This document shows, piece by piece, positions 7,578-16,605 of a DNA stretch of 64,000 bases (position 1 is the first letter of the stretch; each line of letters begins with the position of its first letter). The position numbers and the translations under genes are program-made. The stretch comes from Marinobacter fonticola (GTDB taxonomy: Bacteria > Pseudomonadota > Gammaproteobacteria > Pseudomonadales > Oleiphilaceae). The stretch is taken from assembly GCF_008122265.1 (NCBI RefSeq), contig NZ_CP043042.1, positions 496,001 through 560,000 on the forward strand, given 5' to 3'. Below the pieces are notes generated by a model. It was not told where the DNA came from. It saw only the letters and a program-made list of their open reading frames with translations, and made no database searches.

Positions 7578-8696
7578 ATGGACGGATGCAAGCGTATGGA
7601 TAGATTTGGCAAGCTTCCGGGGTGGGTGTTCTCGCTCGTCCTCGCTTTCGCCAGTGCACAGGCTGCGGCGGTCTGCCTCGACGCGACAAGCCTGCGCGGC
7701 GTTAACCTGGCGGGCGCGGAATTCAACAGCAAGAAGCGGCCTGGTGTCATGTATCAAGACTACACCTATCCGAGCGCCAGCGAGATCGACTACTACGCGC
7801 AGAAGGGCGTCACGGCCATTCGTCTGCCGGTGCGCTGGGAACGGGTACAACGGGAGCTGTTCGCCGAGCTGAACGACGAGGAAATGTCGGCAATCGGTAA
7901 AACGTTGGCGTCGGCGCGCGATCGGGACATCTGCCTGATCCTGGATATCCACAATTACGGCCTGTACAACGGCGAGCCTATCGGTTCGGATGCGGTTCCG
8001 GCCGATGCCTTTGGCGATCTCTGGCGGCGCATTGCCGAGGAATTGGACGATCCCGAGTATTTGGCGCTGGGCCTGATGAACGAGCCCTTCAAGTTGGATA
8101 TAGCGGCCTGGGGCGAGATTGCTCAGAGCACGGTCAACGCGCTGCGCGAGTCGGGCGCCGAGCAACTGATCTTCGTGTCGGGAGGGCGCTGGAGCGGGGC
8201 GCACGAATGGCAAAAGAGCTTCTCCGGGAGCAGCAACGCGGAGACCTTTGCCGATTTCAAGGACCCTCTCAATCGAACGGTGCTCGAAGTGCATCAATAT
8301 GCGGACGAGTATTACTCGGGCACCAAGCAGGACTGCCACGAACCGTCTCACTTCAATCGCATCTTCGAATCAATGGAGCAATGGGCGCAGGCCAACGACC
8401 AGCAGTTGTTCCTCGGTGAGTTTGGTGTCCCTGCTTCGGAGCAATGCCTTGCCTCCCTTGACCGCATGCTTTCCCTAATGGGTAATACGTCGGTCTGGCG
8501 TGGCTGGACGTACTGGGCCGGGGGAGCCTGGTGGGGCGACTACTTTATGTCCATCGCCCCCCAGGACGGTGTCGATGCAGCGCAGATGGAGGTCGTCGAA
8601 CCTTACTTGAAGGTTACCGAGTGCCAGGACGGAGGTCGTGGCGAGTGCCCGATGCCGCCAAAGGGTGTTCAAGTAGACGGCGAAGGCGGCTCATGA
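7578..8696 (+). CDS. Secreted GH5-family glycoside hydrolase (endo-beta-1,4-glucanase-like)
   Basis: A 372-residue secreted hydrolase. After an N-terminal signal peptide (LPGWVFSLVLAFASAQAAA) comes a GH5 catalytic domain: RGVNLAG entry strand, RLPVRW, the acid/base glutamate in LGLMNEPF and the nucleophile glutamate in LFLGEFGVP, then a tryptophan-rich end (YWAGGAWWGDY). The start is set at ATG 7578, three bases after the upstream stop; ATG 7596 is possible and also leaves a signal peptide. The gene lies inside the operon and overlaps gumK by ATGA. Since a gum-type polymer has a cellulose backbone, the enzyme could trim misassembled chains, control length or release polymer, as cellulases do in cellulose operons. 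That role is inferred. Confidence 0.87.
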   Translation: MDGCKRMDRFGKLPGWVFSLVLAFASAQAAAVCLDATSLRGVNLAGAEFNSKKRPGVMYQDYTYPSASEIDYYAQKGVTAIRLPVRWERVQRELFAELNDEEMSAIGKTLASARDRDICLILDIHNYGLYNGEPIGSDAVPADAFGDLWRRIAEELDDPEYLALGLMNEPFKLDIAAWGEIAQSTVNALRESGAEQLIFVSGGRWSGAHEWQKSFSGSSNAETFADFKDPLNRTVLEVHQYADEYYSGTKQDCHEPSHFNRIFESMEQWAQANDQQLFLGEFGVPASEQCLASLDRMLSLMGNTSVWRGWTYWAGGAWWGDYFMSIAPQDGVDAAQMEVVEPYLKVTECQDGGRGECPMPPKGVQVDGEGGS

Positions 8697-9934
8697 ATCG
8701 ATTAGACGATGAGGTGACGACGACAATGGCAAGGACAACGCCGGGGGAGACGCCGGACCCTGAGGCCTCGACGGTATCCGCGAGCACTACGGTGCCGGCG
8801 AGCAATAAAGTACCCCATTATCTGGTGCTATCTGCCCACGATTATCGGTCGCCGCGCAAGGCAAACATCCACTTTATCACGGAGGAACTGGCTCGCCGTG
8901 GACGCGCACGATTCTTCTCGCTGCGCTACAGCCGGCTATCGCGCTACACCGGCGATCCGCGCCTATCCCTGGACGCGCGGGCAAACCGGGTCGAGCAGCA
9001 TGAGGGCGTCGACTGTTATCTATGGAAGACGCTCTTCCATCCGATCAATACCCGCAGGCCCATGCTGCGGCCAGCGGAAGGCCTCCTGTTCCGCTGGTAT
9101 GTGGGCGCCGCTGGCAAGACCTTGCGAGAATGGATGGGCGAAGCGGACGTGATCATTTTCGAAAGCGGCATCGCCCCCATATTTTTCGATCTCGCCAAGC
9201 GTATCAATCCGGCGGCAGAGACGGTGTATATTGCGTCCGACGACCTGGATACGATCAATGTGGCGGATTACGTCAAAAAAACCTTCCAACGTATTGCGCC
9301 GGAGATGACCACGATCCGGCTGCCGTCGAAGGCGCTGGCTAATGCTATCCCCGGCGGCACTAACGTGCGCTTTATCCCGCACGGTATCGATCATTCGCTC
9401 GCCGATAACGCAGGCGCTTCGCCTTATGGCGAGGGTAGGCATGCCGTTTCGGTCGGATCGATGCTGTTCGATTCCGATTTCTTCGTTTTTGCCTCAAAGC
9501 GCTTCCCGGACATTCAGTTCCATATTATTGGCTGCGGTCAACCGGCCCGCGAGGACTATGGTCCTAACGTGACCGTCTACGATGAGATGCCGCACCAAGA
9601 CACCATTCGCTATATCAACCATGCCACATTCGGGATTGCGCCTTATCGCTCGGAACAGGTGCCCGACTATTTGGCCGATACCTCCATGAAGTTGATCCAG
9701 TACGATTTTCTCGGCCTTCCTGCGGTGTGCCCCTGGGCGGTGGTGGGCGATTACGACAGCCGTATCGGTTATGCGCCGGGCGATGACGCATCGATTGCAA
9801 ACGCCATCGAGCAGGCGGTGGATACTCCGCACCGTTCATCGCGAAAGCATCTGGACTGGGACGCAGTGACCGACCGTATCCTGGCTCCGCACAAGTACGA
9901 AGATACCCGCCTGATGGGAGGGACTGCCTCATGA
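8693..9934 (+). CDS. gumK: GumK-like beta-glucuronosyltransferase (GT70)
   Basis: A 413-residue GT-B transferase that should add glucuronic acid from UDP-GlcA to the lipid-linked Man-Glc-Glc intermediate on the inner face of the membrane. The sequence follows xanthan GumK closely as I remember it: YLVLSAHDYRSPRKANIHFI near the start, RFFSLRYSRLSR, DVIIFESGIAPIFF, AVSVGSMLFDSDFF, and FGIAPYRSEQVPDYLADTSM. About 40 additional residues rich in T, S, P and E precede the conserved domain. The ATG at 8693 overlaps the GH5 stop (ATGA), and the stop overlaps the gumM start in the same way, so the three genes are translationally coupled. Confidence 0.93.
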   Translation: MNRLDDEVTTTMARTTPGETPDPEASTVSASTTVPASNKVPHYLVLSAHDYRSPRKANIHFITEELARRGRARFFSLRYSRLSRYTGDPRLSLDARANRVEQHEGVDCYLWKTLFHPINTRRPMLRPAEGLLFRWYVGAAGKTLREWMGEADVIIFESGIAPIFFDLAKRINPAAETVYIASDDLDTINVADYVKKTFQRIAPEMTTIRLPSKALANAIPGGTNVRFIPHGIDHSLADNAGASPYGEGRHAVSVGSMLFDSDFFVFASKRFPDIQFHIIGCGQPAREDYGPNVTVYDEMPHQDTIRYINHATFGIAPYRSEQVPDYLADTSMKLIQYDFLGLPAVCPWAVVGDYDSRIGYAPGDDASIANAIEQAVDTPHRSSRKHLDWDAVTDRILAPHKYEDTRLMGGTAS

Positions 9935-10701
9935 CAGCCACGGCGAAACAGTCGCGCCTCCCCATCGGTGGACTCGAAGTACAGGCCCTGACTTTCCATG
10001 ACTTGTCCCAGCGCCTTGTCACTGCAATGGATCGGGGCCAGCAGACAGCCCTGTTCTTCGTTAATAGCAATCTGGTCAACAAATGCGATCCCCTGCGGAA
10101 GCCATTGAATAGCCCGGATGTGGTGCTGGTCAACGACGGCATCGCCATGGATATCGCGAGTTGGCTGGTGCACCGGCGGCGCTTTCCCGAGAATCTCAAC
10201 GGAACGGATTTTACGCCGGCGCTGCTGGAGGAAAATGCGCGCACGAGCGACCGGCCTTGGGGCGTTTTCCTGTTCGGTGGCCAACCCGGTATCGCCGAAA
10301 GAGCCGCCGATAAGCTACGGCAATCGAACGTTCAGGTGGTTGGCACCTCCGATGGCTACAACCGTGACAACGACGCGCTTATTCAATCGATCAACGCCTC
10401 CGGTGCCGATGTCGTTCTGGTGGCCATGGGGAACCCGCTGCAAGAGCGGTGGATTATCGAGCATCGCCACGCGCTCAACGCGCGCTTGTTGGTCGGCGTC
10501 GGTGCATTGCTGGATTTCCTGGCGGGGGACAAGCCCCGAGCGCCGATGCTGCTTCGCCGGATGCATCTGGAATGGGCCTACCGTTTGAGCCTTGAGCCGA
10601 GACGCCTGCTGCGTCGATACACCGTAGACATGGCGGTCTTCCTGATGCGTGCTTTACGTTGGTCGCAGGGAAAACGTTTGGCATCGGACGGCGGAAAATA
10701 G
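9931..10701 (+). CDS. gumM: GumM-like glycosyltransferase (WecG/TagA/CpsF family, GT26)
   Basis: A 256-residue GT26 enzyme. Diagnostic segments are FFVNSNLVNKC, the active-site region VLVNDGIAMDIA, the arginine-rich RRRFPENLNGTDF, and the late VALxxP-type segment seen here as VLVAMGNPLQERWI with the conserved P-x-QE-x-W. Xanthan GumM is the beta-1,4-glucosyltransferase that makes the cellobiose unit on undecaprenyl diphosphate, and that role is expected here next to gumK and with a gumD homologue in the facing operon. Its basic, hydrophobic C-terminus (about residues 205-250) fits peripheral membrane association. It overlaps gumK by ATGA. Confidence 0.88.
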   Translation: MTATAKQSRLPIGGLEVQALTFHDLSQRLVTAMDRGQQTALFFVNSNLVNKCDPLRKPLNSPDVVLVNDGIAMDIASWLVHRRRFPENLNGTDFTPALLEENARTSDRPWGVFLFGGQPGIAERAADKLRQSNVQVVGTSDGYNRDNDALIQSINASGADVVLVAMGNPLQERWIIEHRHALNARLLVGVGALLDFLAGDKPRAPMLLRRMHLEWAYRLSLEPRRLLRRYTVDMAVFLMRALRWSQGKRLASDGGK

Positions 10702-10780
10702 GCTTAAAAAATGGATGACGGGTAGGTGCAGGGATGCGTAGTAAGGGAATGGGCCCGGGTAAAGGGCCGGAGGTATTTCG

Positions 10781-11560
10781 ATGATCCCTGCTTATTTGAT
10801 CAATCTGGCGAAGGACGACGAACGACTCCGCTCGTCCACGGAGCAATTTGCGCACCTGGGACTCACGCCGGAGCGCATCGAGGCCATCGACGGGCGACAG
10901 CTCACCGGAGCTGAATTCAAAGCGTTTTGTCACCTTCGGCCCCGTGGTGGCAAAAAGGGATGGCTTCCAGGCCAGGCGGGGTGTTTGTTGAGCCATAGGG
11001 CGGCGTGGCGCCGGATTGCCGGGAGCAATGCGGAATGGGCGGCGGTTTTCGAGGATGACCTGCGTATTGCCGACGACCTCCGGGACATGCTCGTTTCAGA
11101 TACCTGGATACCGAATGCGGTGGATCTTGTTCGCTTGGAGCCCTCGACAAACCGTGTATGGCTTAAAGACGACACCCGTTTTAGCCGGGGGTCGCGTGAT
11201 ATCCTGCGGGTGGGCTCCACGAGCTGGTGTGCCGGCGCCTACCTCATACACCGGGAAACAGCAAAGAGGCTGGTCGCGCTGGACCCGGTGCACCATCAGC
11301 CTGCGGACATGCTGCTGTTTTCCTTTGAAGATTCGGTCCTGGCGCCGACGCTCGCGATCTTTCAGTGTGAGCCGGCTCCCTGTATTCAGGACAAATTCTT
11401 GAACCGGTCGCGGCCCGCATGGCAGAGCAACATTGAAACCGGCGACGCCAAATCGACGTTGCTCCGCTACATGGCCCAGATGAAACCTTCGGCCTTGCGC
11501 AAGCGCCTGGAACGCACCCGGCTGAAATACCGGCGCACCACCTATCGGCGTTTCTCCTGA
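10781..11560 (+). CDS. GT25-family glycosyltransferase
   Basis: A 259-residue member of the LPS-type glycosyltransferase family 25. It begins with IPAYLINLAKDDERL, the typical start, followed by ERIEAIDGR, the GCLLSHRAAWRRI segment and the putative metal-binding FEDDLRI (acidic triad), then WCAGAYLIHRETAKRL. Many characterised GT25 enzymes transfer galactose to LPS or capsule oligosaccharides. It is not part of the xanthan set and suggests that an extra residue is added to the repeat unit. The start is supported by GGAGG seven bases upstream. A 79-base gap separates it from gumM. Confidence 0.85.
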   Translation: MIPAYLINLAKDDERLRSSTEQFAHLGLTPERIEAIDGRQLTGAEFKAFCHLRPRGGKKGWLPGQAGCLLSHRAAWRRIAGSNAEWAAVFEDDLRIADDLRDMLVSDTWIPNAVDLVRLEPSTNRVWLKDDTRFSRGSRDILRVGSTSWCAGAYLIHRETAKRLVALDPVHHQPADMLLFSFEDSVLAPTLAIFQCEPAPCIQDKFLNRSRPAWQSNIETGDAKSTLLRYMAQMKPSALRKRLERTRLKYRRTTYRRFS

Positions 11561-11652
11561 ACGAATGACTCCTTGGTCTCCATAGGCGATGACAGGTTAG
11601 ACCGATGTCGCCCGATGGCCGCTTGGTCGGCATCCTTTGAACTGGATACGGT

Positions 11653-13140
11653 ATGGATTTGAAGAAAAGGTTGAGCTATAGCACCGCTTGGATGAGCCTT
11701 GGCGCGACAGGAACCAGCGTCGTCAGCTTCATCATTTTTATTATTATTTCACGGCTGCTGACGCCGGCGGAAATCGGTCTGGTAGCCTTTTCCCTCATTT
11801 TTATCGACTTCGGCAAATTGGTGGCCCAAGGGGCCATCGGCAAAGCTATCGTGCAGCACAGTAGCTGGAACGACGACTTCGCCTCGACCTGTTTCTATCT
11901 CAATCTGGTTTTCGCGGTATTGCTGTCCCTGTTGTTTCTCGCCGTGGGTGTGCCGCTGGTTTCAACCTATTACGAACCAGCCGCGGGTCCAATCCTGCAG
12001 GCTTTGACAGCCATTTTCCTGCTGGAAGGGATCAAGACGGTCTATGAGGGAAAGCTTCAGCGAGAATTCGCCTTCCGGGTGATCGCTATCCGCACCATGG
12101 TTAGCAGTCTCGTTTCCGGTGCGGTGGGGGTTTTCCTGGCCGTGCGGGGTTACGGCGTGTGGGCGTTGGTGTGGCAGCAACTGATCAACAATCTTCTGCT
12201 GATGCTGATTACGGTGATCTGGGCTCGCTGGCGCCCACGATTCCGGTTCTCAAGGACGGCGTGCAGAAAGATCTTTCAGTTCGCGTCGCCTATCCTCGGC
12301 GCGCAAGTGCTTGGCGCGGCCAGCGCCAAGATATTCGAACTCTTTGTCGGCATCTTCCTGGGGCCGGCAGCGCTGGGCTTTTTCAAGGTCGGCGGCCGGG
12401 CGATCTATATCCTTCAGGACATTGTGCTCAAGCCATTTGAACACACGCTGCTGTCGGCGCTCTCCCGCTTGCCAGGGCCGGAAGAGCAAGCACGAGGCAC
12501 TCTGCGGGTGATTCGCATATCAGCCTACATCACCTTTCCGATTTTCTTCGGTGCGGCTGCGATAGCACCGGATTTCATTGTTTTCGCCTTCGGTTCGAAG
12601 TGGGAAGCCAGCGGCAACATCATGGCCATTATCGCCCTGGGTATACCGCCGTTCGTGGTCGGCACCCAGCTCAAAGGTATTCTGATGGCGGGCGGACACT
12701 CCCGGGTATTTTTCATGGTCGCTCTGGGCATGCTGTTGGCCAACGGCGTATTGGGTCTGGTCTCGGTACCGATGGGATTACTGATGGCCGCTTGCGGTTT
12801 CTCGCTGCGCAATTACATCTCTATGGTGTTTTATCTGCGGGCCTTCCGCCGGCTCTACAACGTACCGGCACTGTCGGTGGTGAAGACCGTTTCGCCCGCG
12901 TTCGTGGCCTCGGTCATCATGTGCCTTTGTGTGTTTACGATGGGCGGCTTGTTCCATGAGGATGCTCCGGGCGCCATCAAGCTCCTTGCGCTGTGCACGG
13001 CAGGCGCAGGCCTCTATCTGGTGCTCATGATCACGGTCTGCCGCCGGGAGACGGGGCATTTCTTCGAGGAAGGGATGGATATACTGCCGCATAAGATGCA
13101 GCCTCTGGCCCAGGCCATCCAGCGTTTCATCCGAGTCTAG
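11653..13140 (+). CDS. gumJ: Polysaccharide flippase, Wzx/GumJ-like (MOP superfamily)
   Basis: A 495-residue integral membrane protein with about twelve to fourteen helices of the polysaccharide transporter group. The first helix (GTSVVSFIIFIIISRLLTPAEIG) carries the LTPAE motif typical of Wzx, and the VWALVWQQL and GFFKVGGRAIYI regions also match. It should translocate undecaprenyl-diphosphate-linked repeat units to the periplasm for polymerisation. It is the last gene of the plus-strand operon and ends 87 bases from the convergent minus-strand operon. Assignment to the family is firm; the gumJ symbol rests on the gum-type gene set. Confidence 0.85.
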   Translation: MDLKKRLSYSTAWMSLGATGTSVVSFIIFIIISRLLTPAEIGLVAFSLIFIDFGKLVAQGAIGKAIVQHSSWNDDFASTCFYLNLVFAVLLSLLFLAVGVPLVSTYYEPAAGPILQALTAIFLLEGIKTVYEGKLQREFAFRVIAIRTMVSSLVSGAVGVFLAVRGYGVWALVWQQLINNLLLMLITVIWARWRPRFRFSRTACRKIFQFASPILGAQVLGAASAKIFELFVGIFLGPAALGFFKVGGRAIYILQDIVLKPFEHTLLSALSRLPGPEEQARGTLRVIRISAYITFPIFFGAAAIAPDFIVFAFGSKWEASGNIMAIIALGIPPFVVGTQLKGILMAGGHSRVFFMVALGMLLANGVLGLVSVPMGLLMAACGFSLRNYISMVFYLRAFRRLYNVPALSVVKTVSPAFVASVIMCLCVFTMGGLFHEDAPGAIKLLALCTAGAGLYLVLMITVCRRETGHFFEEGMDILPHKMQPLAQAIQRFIRV

Positions 13141-13148
13141 TGTCTTTT

Positions 13149-13210
13149 AACACTAGAAGGTGACCGGATAACTAGAAGATGACTGGGTAACACTGGAAAG
13201 TGTCCGGGCC
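13149..13210. repeat. Three imperfect tandem copies of a ~20-base unit
   Basis: Between the two convergent operons, three imperfect copies of the core AACTAGAAGRTGACYGG-like element follow each other with about 20-base period: AACACTAGAAGGTGACCGG (from 13149), AACTAGAAGATGACTGGG (from 13170) and AACACTGGAAAGTGTCCGGG (from 13189). No hairpin with a T-run is obvious. It could be a decayed mobile-element end or a local slippage product. No transposase is nearby. Confidence 0.6.
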
Positions 13211-13227
13211 AATAGGCGACGCCGAGG

Positions 13228-14391
13228 TTAGAATTCGCCGGCTAAACCCAGCGAGAACTCCCGAGCCGTGTAGTTACGCTCGTCGATGGGCGACTCGCGC
13301 TGTTGCCAGCCGCTGACGAAACGTACGCTAATGGCATTGTTAAGCTGATAGCGCAGCAGCAACGGCACCCAGCCGTAGGATTTTTCATCGCGCGCCACGC
13401 GTTCAAGCGTGTCGTCGTACTCCTGGAAGGCGGCGCGCACGGCGGTTTCGACGGTGATCTTAGACGTCCACTCCCAGGCCACACGGGCCGAGACGATGTG
13501 GGCCTCGCTGGGGTTTTCGGAATCTTCCCCCACCGGTGGCTGGTCGAAAGCGTAAATAAGGATGAGATCCGTCTTGTCGGTGGCCGCCCAGTCGGTCTGG
13601 ATGCTGGTTTCCAGGCCGTTGCCGGAGTTAACTTCACCGTCGCGGTCAAAATAACCGAGGGTCCCCGTCAACTTCGTCTTGCCCGTCATTTGCCATTCGG
13701 TTTCGAACGCCATGCGCTGGTAGTCGTAATCCAAATCGTCTTGGGGGTCGACGCCTGGCACGTCGCCCTCGCCGGGATGAAGGTAGTGGCGGTCGCCCTC
13801 GGTGAACTTGAGCGTCACGGTCGATTTCCGGCCGGAGGTGTATTGCAGCCCCGCACTGTAATCGCGCTCCTCGTAATCGAGGGACTCCCGGTCATCGTTT
13901 GAGTGGGTTTGCTCCGCATCGCGAGCGCCCCCGACCAATGCCCAGCCGGAGAAAATCGCGTATTTCACGGCCGCGTTTTTCTCGTCCAGGTTGATCACGT
14001 CTTTGCCAACGAAATCAATCCGTTCTGCCAACCGGTCGCGGTAGGACCAGGACAGGGCGAAAGACAGCCGGTTGCCTATCGGACCACGCCAGCCCAGTCC
14101 ACCACGGTAGAGCGTAGCGTCGAGAAAATCTCGCCGGTTGTGGCGGTAGCGCGCGGCGCCGAGGCTGGCGCTCAATGTTTGCCGGCTGAGTGTCGTGTTG
14201 ATGCCGGTTCCCAGGCTGGCGCGCGTGATCTGTTCGGATGACGAACCGGGCTCCCGGTTGTAGTTGCTGTCCCAGGTCTGGCTGATATCGGCGTTAACCG
14301 ACAGGGTGTCATTTTCTTCCTCTGCAGCAGCGACCGCCTGCGTGGCGCAACAGAGAAGTACGGCAATATGCGAAAACCTATGAGAACTCAT
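13228..14391 (-). CDS. EpsL-like outer-membrane beta-barrel protein of exopolysaccharide operon
   Basis: A 387-residue predicted outer-membrane barrel. A signal peptide (HIAVLLCCATQAVAA) is followed by alternating amphipathic strands such as TLSASLGAARYRHN, TVTLKFTEGDRHY and ISVRFVSGWQQRE. The protein ends in a terminal phenylalanine (SLGLAGEF), the usual signal for barrel insertion. Proteins of this type (EpsL, methanolan/exosortase-type clusters) accompany polymer export. The start at 14391 is selected for AGGGA close upstream and the signal peptide; the longer frame to 14496 adds an improbable leader. It is the last gene of the minus operon, separated from the GT2 gene by 150 bases. A role as a periplasm-to-surface conduit is inferred. 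Confidence 0.75.
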   Translation of the reverse strand: MSSHRFSHIAVLLCCATQAVAAAEEENDTLSVNADISQTWDSNYNREPGSSSEQITRASLGTGINTTLSRQTLSASLGAARYRHNRRDFLDATLYRGGLGWRGPIGNRLSFALSWSYRDRLAERIDFVGKDVINLDEKNAAVKYAIFSGWALVGGARDAEQTHSNDDRESLDYEERDYSAGLQYTSGRKSTVTLKFTEGDRHYLHPGEGDVPGVDPQDDLDYDYQRMAFETEWQMTGKTKLTGTLGYFDRDGEVNSGNGLETSIQTDWAATDKTDLILIYAFDQPPVGEDSENPSEAHIVSARVAWEWTSKITVETAVRAAFQEYDDTLERVARDEKSYGWVPLLLRYQLNNAISVRFVSGWQQRESPIDERNYTAREFSLGLAGEF

Positions 14392-14541
14392 GTTGTCCCT
14401 ATTATTGAAACGCTTTTGGGATTCGTTATATCGGATGTCCGCGTCCCCGGCGGGAGGCCGGCATGATGATAGACCGGGGGGGGCAGCAGGCGTCATCGCC
14501 TGCCAAGTCCGGTGAAAGCGAGCCCCGCCACGCCTATCGTA

Positions 14542-15534
14542 CTAATGCTTGGTGTCGGCCGCGGTGCGTTTTTGCATGAGCCTGATAAGGCGCCGGTAGG
14601 CGGTGCTGGCCCAGAGCAAGGCGCGAGGAATGTACTCGGAAACGAAAAGCAAAACGCGCGCAGGCAGATAGCCGGATTCCTGGTAGGCATGACGGTAAAA
14701 CGTCCGTGCATTGTCGAGATGACCGTCGGCGGCAAACCGGCTGCCGAACAGGAAGAGGGATTTCGACAATTCCCGGCTGGGCGGCTTGGTCAACGCACCT
14801 TGCTGGCCGTAGCGGTCGAGCGGATCGGGCCGGCCGGCCAAACGTTCGCGGTGGCAAAAGACCGCGAAATCCGAGAGGTAGCGCTGCAATAGCAACCGAT
14901 GCGGGTCGGCGGAGACGGAGCCCGGCATCTTGGCGTACTTACGATACAGAACGTCCTCTAGCACCACGAAACGCGTCAAATGACTGAGCCGGCACCAGAG
15001 GTCCCGGTCCTGTGCGCAGACGAAGAAGGGGCGATACTTGCCGACTTTATAGAACAGATCGCGGCGGAACATGACTTCGCCGTGATGGAAAGGATTGTGT
15101 TTAAGCAGGTGCTCTTGGGCTTCGCCATCGAAACTGTCCTCGCTGACGAAGGGAGGACGGCTGCTCTGTAGCGTTACGATCTCCGACCGGCAGCCGACGA
15201 CGCCGACATCGGGCCGCGTGTCCAGAAGCTGGCTTTGCAGACGTAAGCGGTCGGGCAACGCTGTATCGCCACTCCCGTGAATCGCAATATAGTCGCCGTT
15301 GGCTTGATCGATGGCGTTGTTGATCGCGTTGACGAAACCCTGATTCGGAGCCGTAATGACCCGCGTCCGGTGGTCTTCGTACTGCTTGAGCTGCTCTAGC
15401 GTGTCGTCTGTCGATCCGTCGTCGACCAGCAGGATCTCGTAGTCGTCATAGGTCTGGTTCTGCAGGCTCTCGGCGGTCTCTTGCACCCACTTGGAGCGGT
15501 TGTAGAACACCGATACCACTGAAACATGCGCCAT
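14542..15534 (-). CDS. GT2-family glycosyltransferase
   Basis: A 330-residue GT-A glycosyltransferase. The N-terminal nucleotide-binding half is textbook: VSVVSVFYNRSKWVQETAES, EILLVDDGSTDDTLEQL and NAIDQANGDYIAIHGSGD, where the usual DxD position reads GSGD. A C-terminal helical region carries basic residues and a possible membrane-associated segment (VLLFVSEYIPRALLWASTAYR). It follows the MurB-like gene by 12 bases, so it may transfer the sugar those enzymes make. Neither donor nor acceptor can be read from sequence. No GumI homologue was seen, so this gene and the GT25 gene are the unassigned transferases of the locus. Confidence 0.85.
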   Translation of the reverse strand: MAHVSVVSVFYNRSKWVQETAESLQNQTYDDYEILLVDDGSTDDTLEQLKQYEDHRTRVITAPNQGFVNAINNAIDQANGDYIAIHGSGDTALPDRLRLQSQLLDTRPDVGVVGCRSEIVTLQSSRPPFVSEDSFDGEAQEHLLKHNPFHHGEVMFRRDLFYKVGKYRPFFVCAQDRDLWCRLSHLTRFVVLEDVLYRKYAKMPGSVSADPHRLLLQRYLSDFAVFCHRERLAGRPDPLDRYGQQGALTKPPSRELSKSLFLFGSRFAADGHLDNARTFYRHAYQESGYLPARVLLFVSEYIPRALLWASTAYRRLIRLMQKRTAADTKH

Positions 15535-15546
15535 ATCTGGAGTCTC

Positions 15547-16599
15547 TTATCTGCTGCTGGCTGCGTCGAATCTGTTCGCTGGAGCCGTGACCGGAGCCGG
15601 CTGGCGGAACAGCTGCTCTGCTTTCAGATGAGCCGGGGTGAGTTCCCCTTCGGGGGTGAGATACCGGACTTCTGCCGGCATGTCATAGCCGGTCCTTGCT
15701 CTCACGGTGTCTCTCACTTTGTGGATCAGGTAAAGGAGATCGCTGGCGGTGGCTCGCCCGTTGTTCACGATGAAGTTGGCGTGTAGTGGCGAGATTTGAG
15801 CACCGCCGTGAACGACACCTTTCAGTCCGCACTGTTCGATCACGGCGCCTGGCGGCCCGTATTCGTCGTACATGGCGGGGTTGCTGACGAAAACCGAGCC
15901 GCAGTTGGGCAGCTTGCGTGGAAATTTTTCCCGGCGCTGGCGAAGTATGCTCAGCATTGAGCGGCGGATGGCGTCGGCCTCACCGGAATGATCGAACTGG
16001 AAGCGGGCCTCGAGAATGATGTCATTGGACGCTTGAAAGCGCGACGCCCGGTAAGCGAACGAACACGACGTTTGATCGTATCGCTGGATGTCGCCGCTGG
16101 GGGTGATCGTTGTCACCTCGGCAATGTTGTCGCCGATACCCTTGCGTTGACTGCCGCCGTTCATATAAATCAGTCCACCCAAGGTGCCTGGAATGCCGCA
16201 CACATGCTCGGCGCCCGTCAGTCCGGCGCGGGCAACCTGGCGAGCAAACTCGGGAACCCAGACGCCGGCCTGACTCCAGACGGTGTTGCCTTCTATCCGC
16301 AACTGCGAGAATTCGGCACCGAAGTGAATACCGAGCACGCGCAGACCTTCGTCGGCAAACATGAGATTCGAGCTGGAGCCAATCACCACGTAGGGAATCT
16401 CGGCATCGCCGACAAAGCGCATCAGCGTGCGAATCTCGTCCAGGGTGCGCGGTGCCACGATGCAATCTGCAATGCCCCCGACACGCCAGCGGCTGAGTGC
16501 CGATAGATCCACATCCGTGTAAACGGCGCCCGGCATCAATGCTTGTAGGGCCGCAATGGCTGAACGCAAATCCGGCCGGGCGTTACCGATCTGTTCCAT
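15547..16599 (-). CDS. MurB-like FAD-dependent UDP-GlcNAc-enolpyruvate reductase paralogue
   Basis: A 350-residue member of the UDP-N-acetylenolpyruvoylglucosamine reductase family. The FAD-binding half shows SALSRWRVGG, YVVIGSSSNLMF and the GIPGTLGGLIYMNGGS loop. The C-terminal half has FAYRASRF, the catalytic serine region NCGSVF, LHANFIVNNG and the final glutamate in MPAEVRYLTPEGE. All residues I expect for catalysis are present. It lies 6 bases after the MurA-like gene. A housekeeping MurB would normally sit elsewhere, so this pair likely provides a lactyl-ether sugar nucleotide (UDP-MurNAc or a relative) for the exopolysaccharide; that role is inferred. Confidence 0.85.
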   Translation of the reverse strand: MEQIGNARPDLRSAIAALQALMPGAVYTDVDLSALSRWRVGGIADCIVAPRTLDEIRTLMRFVGDAEIPYVVIGSSSNLMFADEGLRVLGIHFGAEFSQLRIEGNTVWSQAGVWVPEFARQVARAGLTGAEHVCGIPGTLGGLIYMNGGSQRKGIGDNIAEVTTITPSGDIQRYDQTSCSFAYRASRFQASNDIILEARFQFDHSGEADAIRRSMLSILRQRREKFPRKLPNCGSVFVSNPAMYDEYGPPGAVIEQCGLKGVVHGGAQISPLHANFIVNNGRATASDLLYLIHKVRDTVRARTGYDMPAEVRYLTPEGELTPAHLKAEQLFRQPAPVTAPANRFDAASSR

Positions 16600-16605
16600 G
16601 GAGCG

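Noticed and set aside
13141..13227. Insertion-sequence end
   Set aside because: The repeats suggest it, but no transposase, terminal inverted repeats or target duplication are present in the window.
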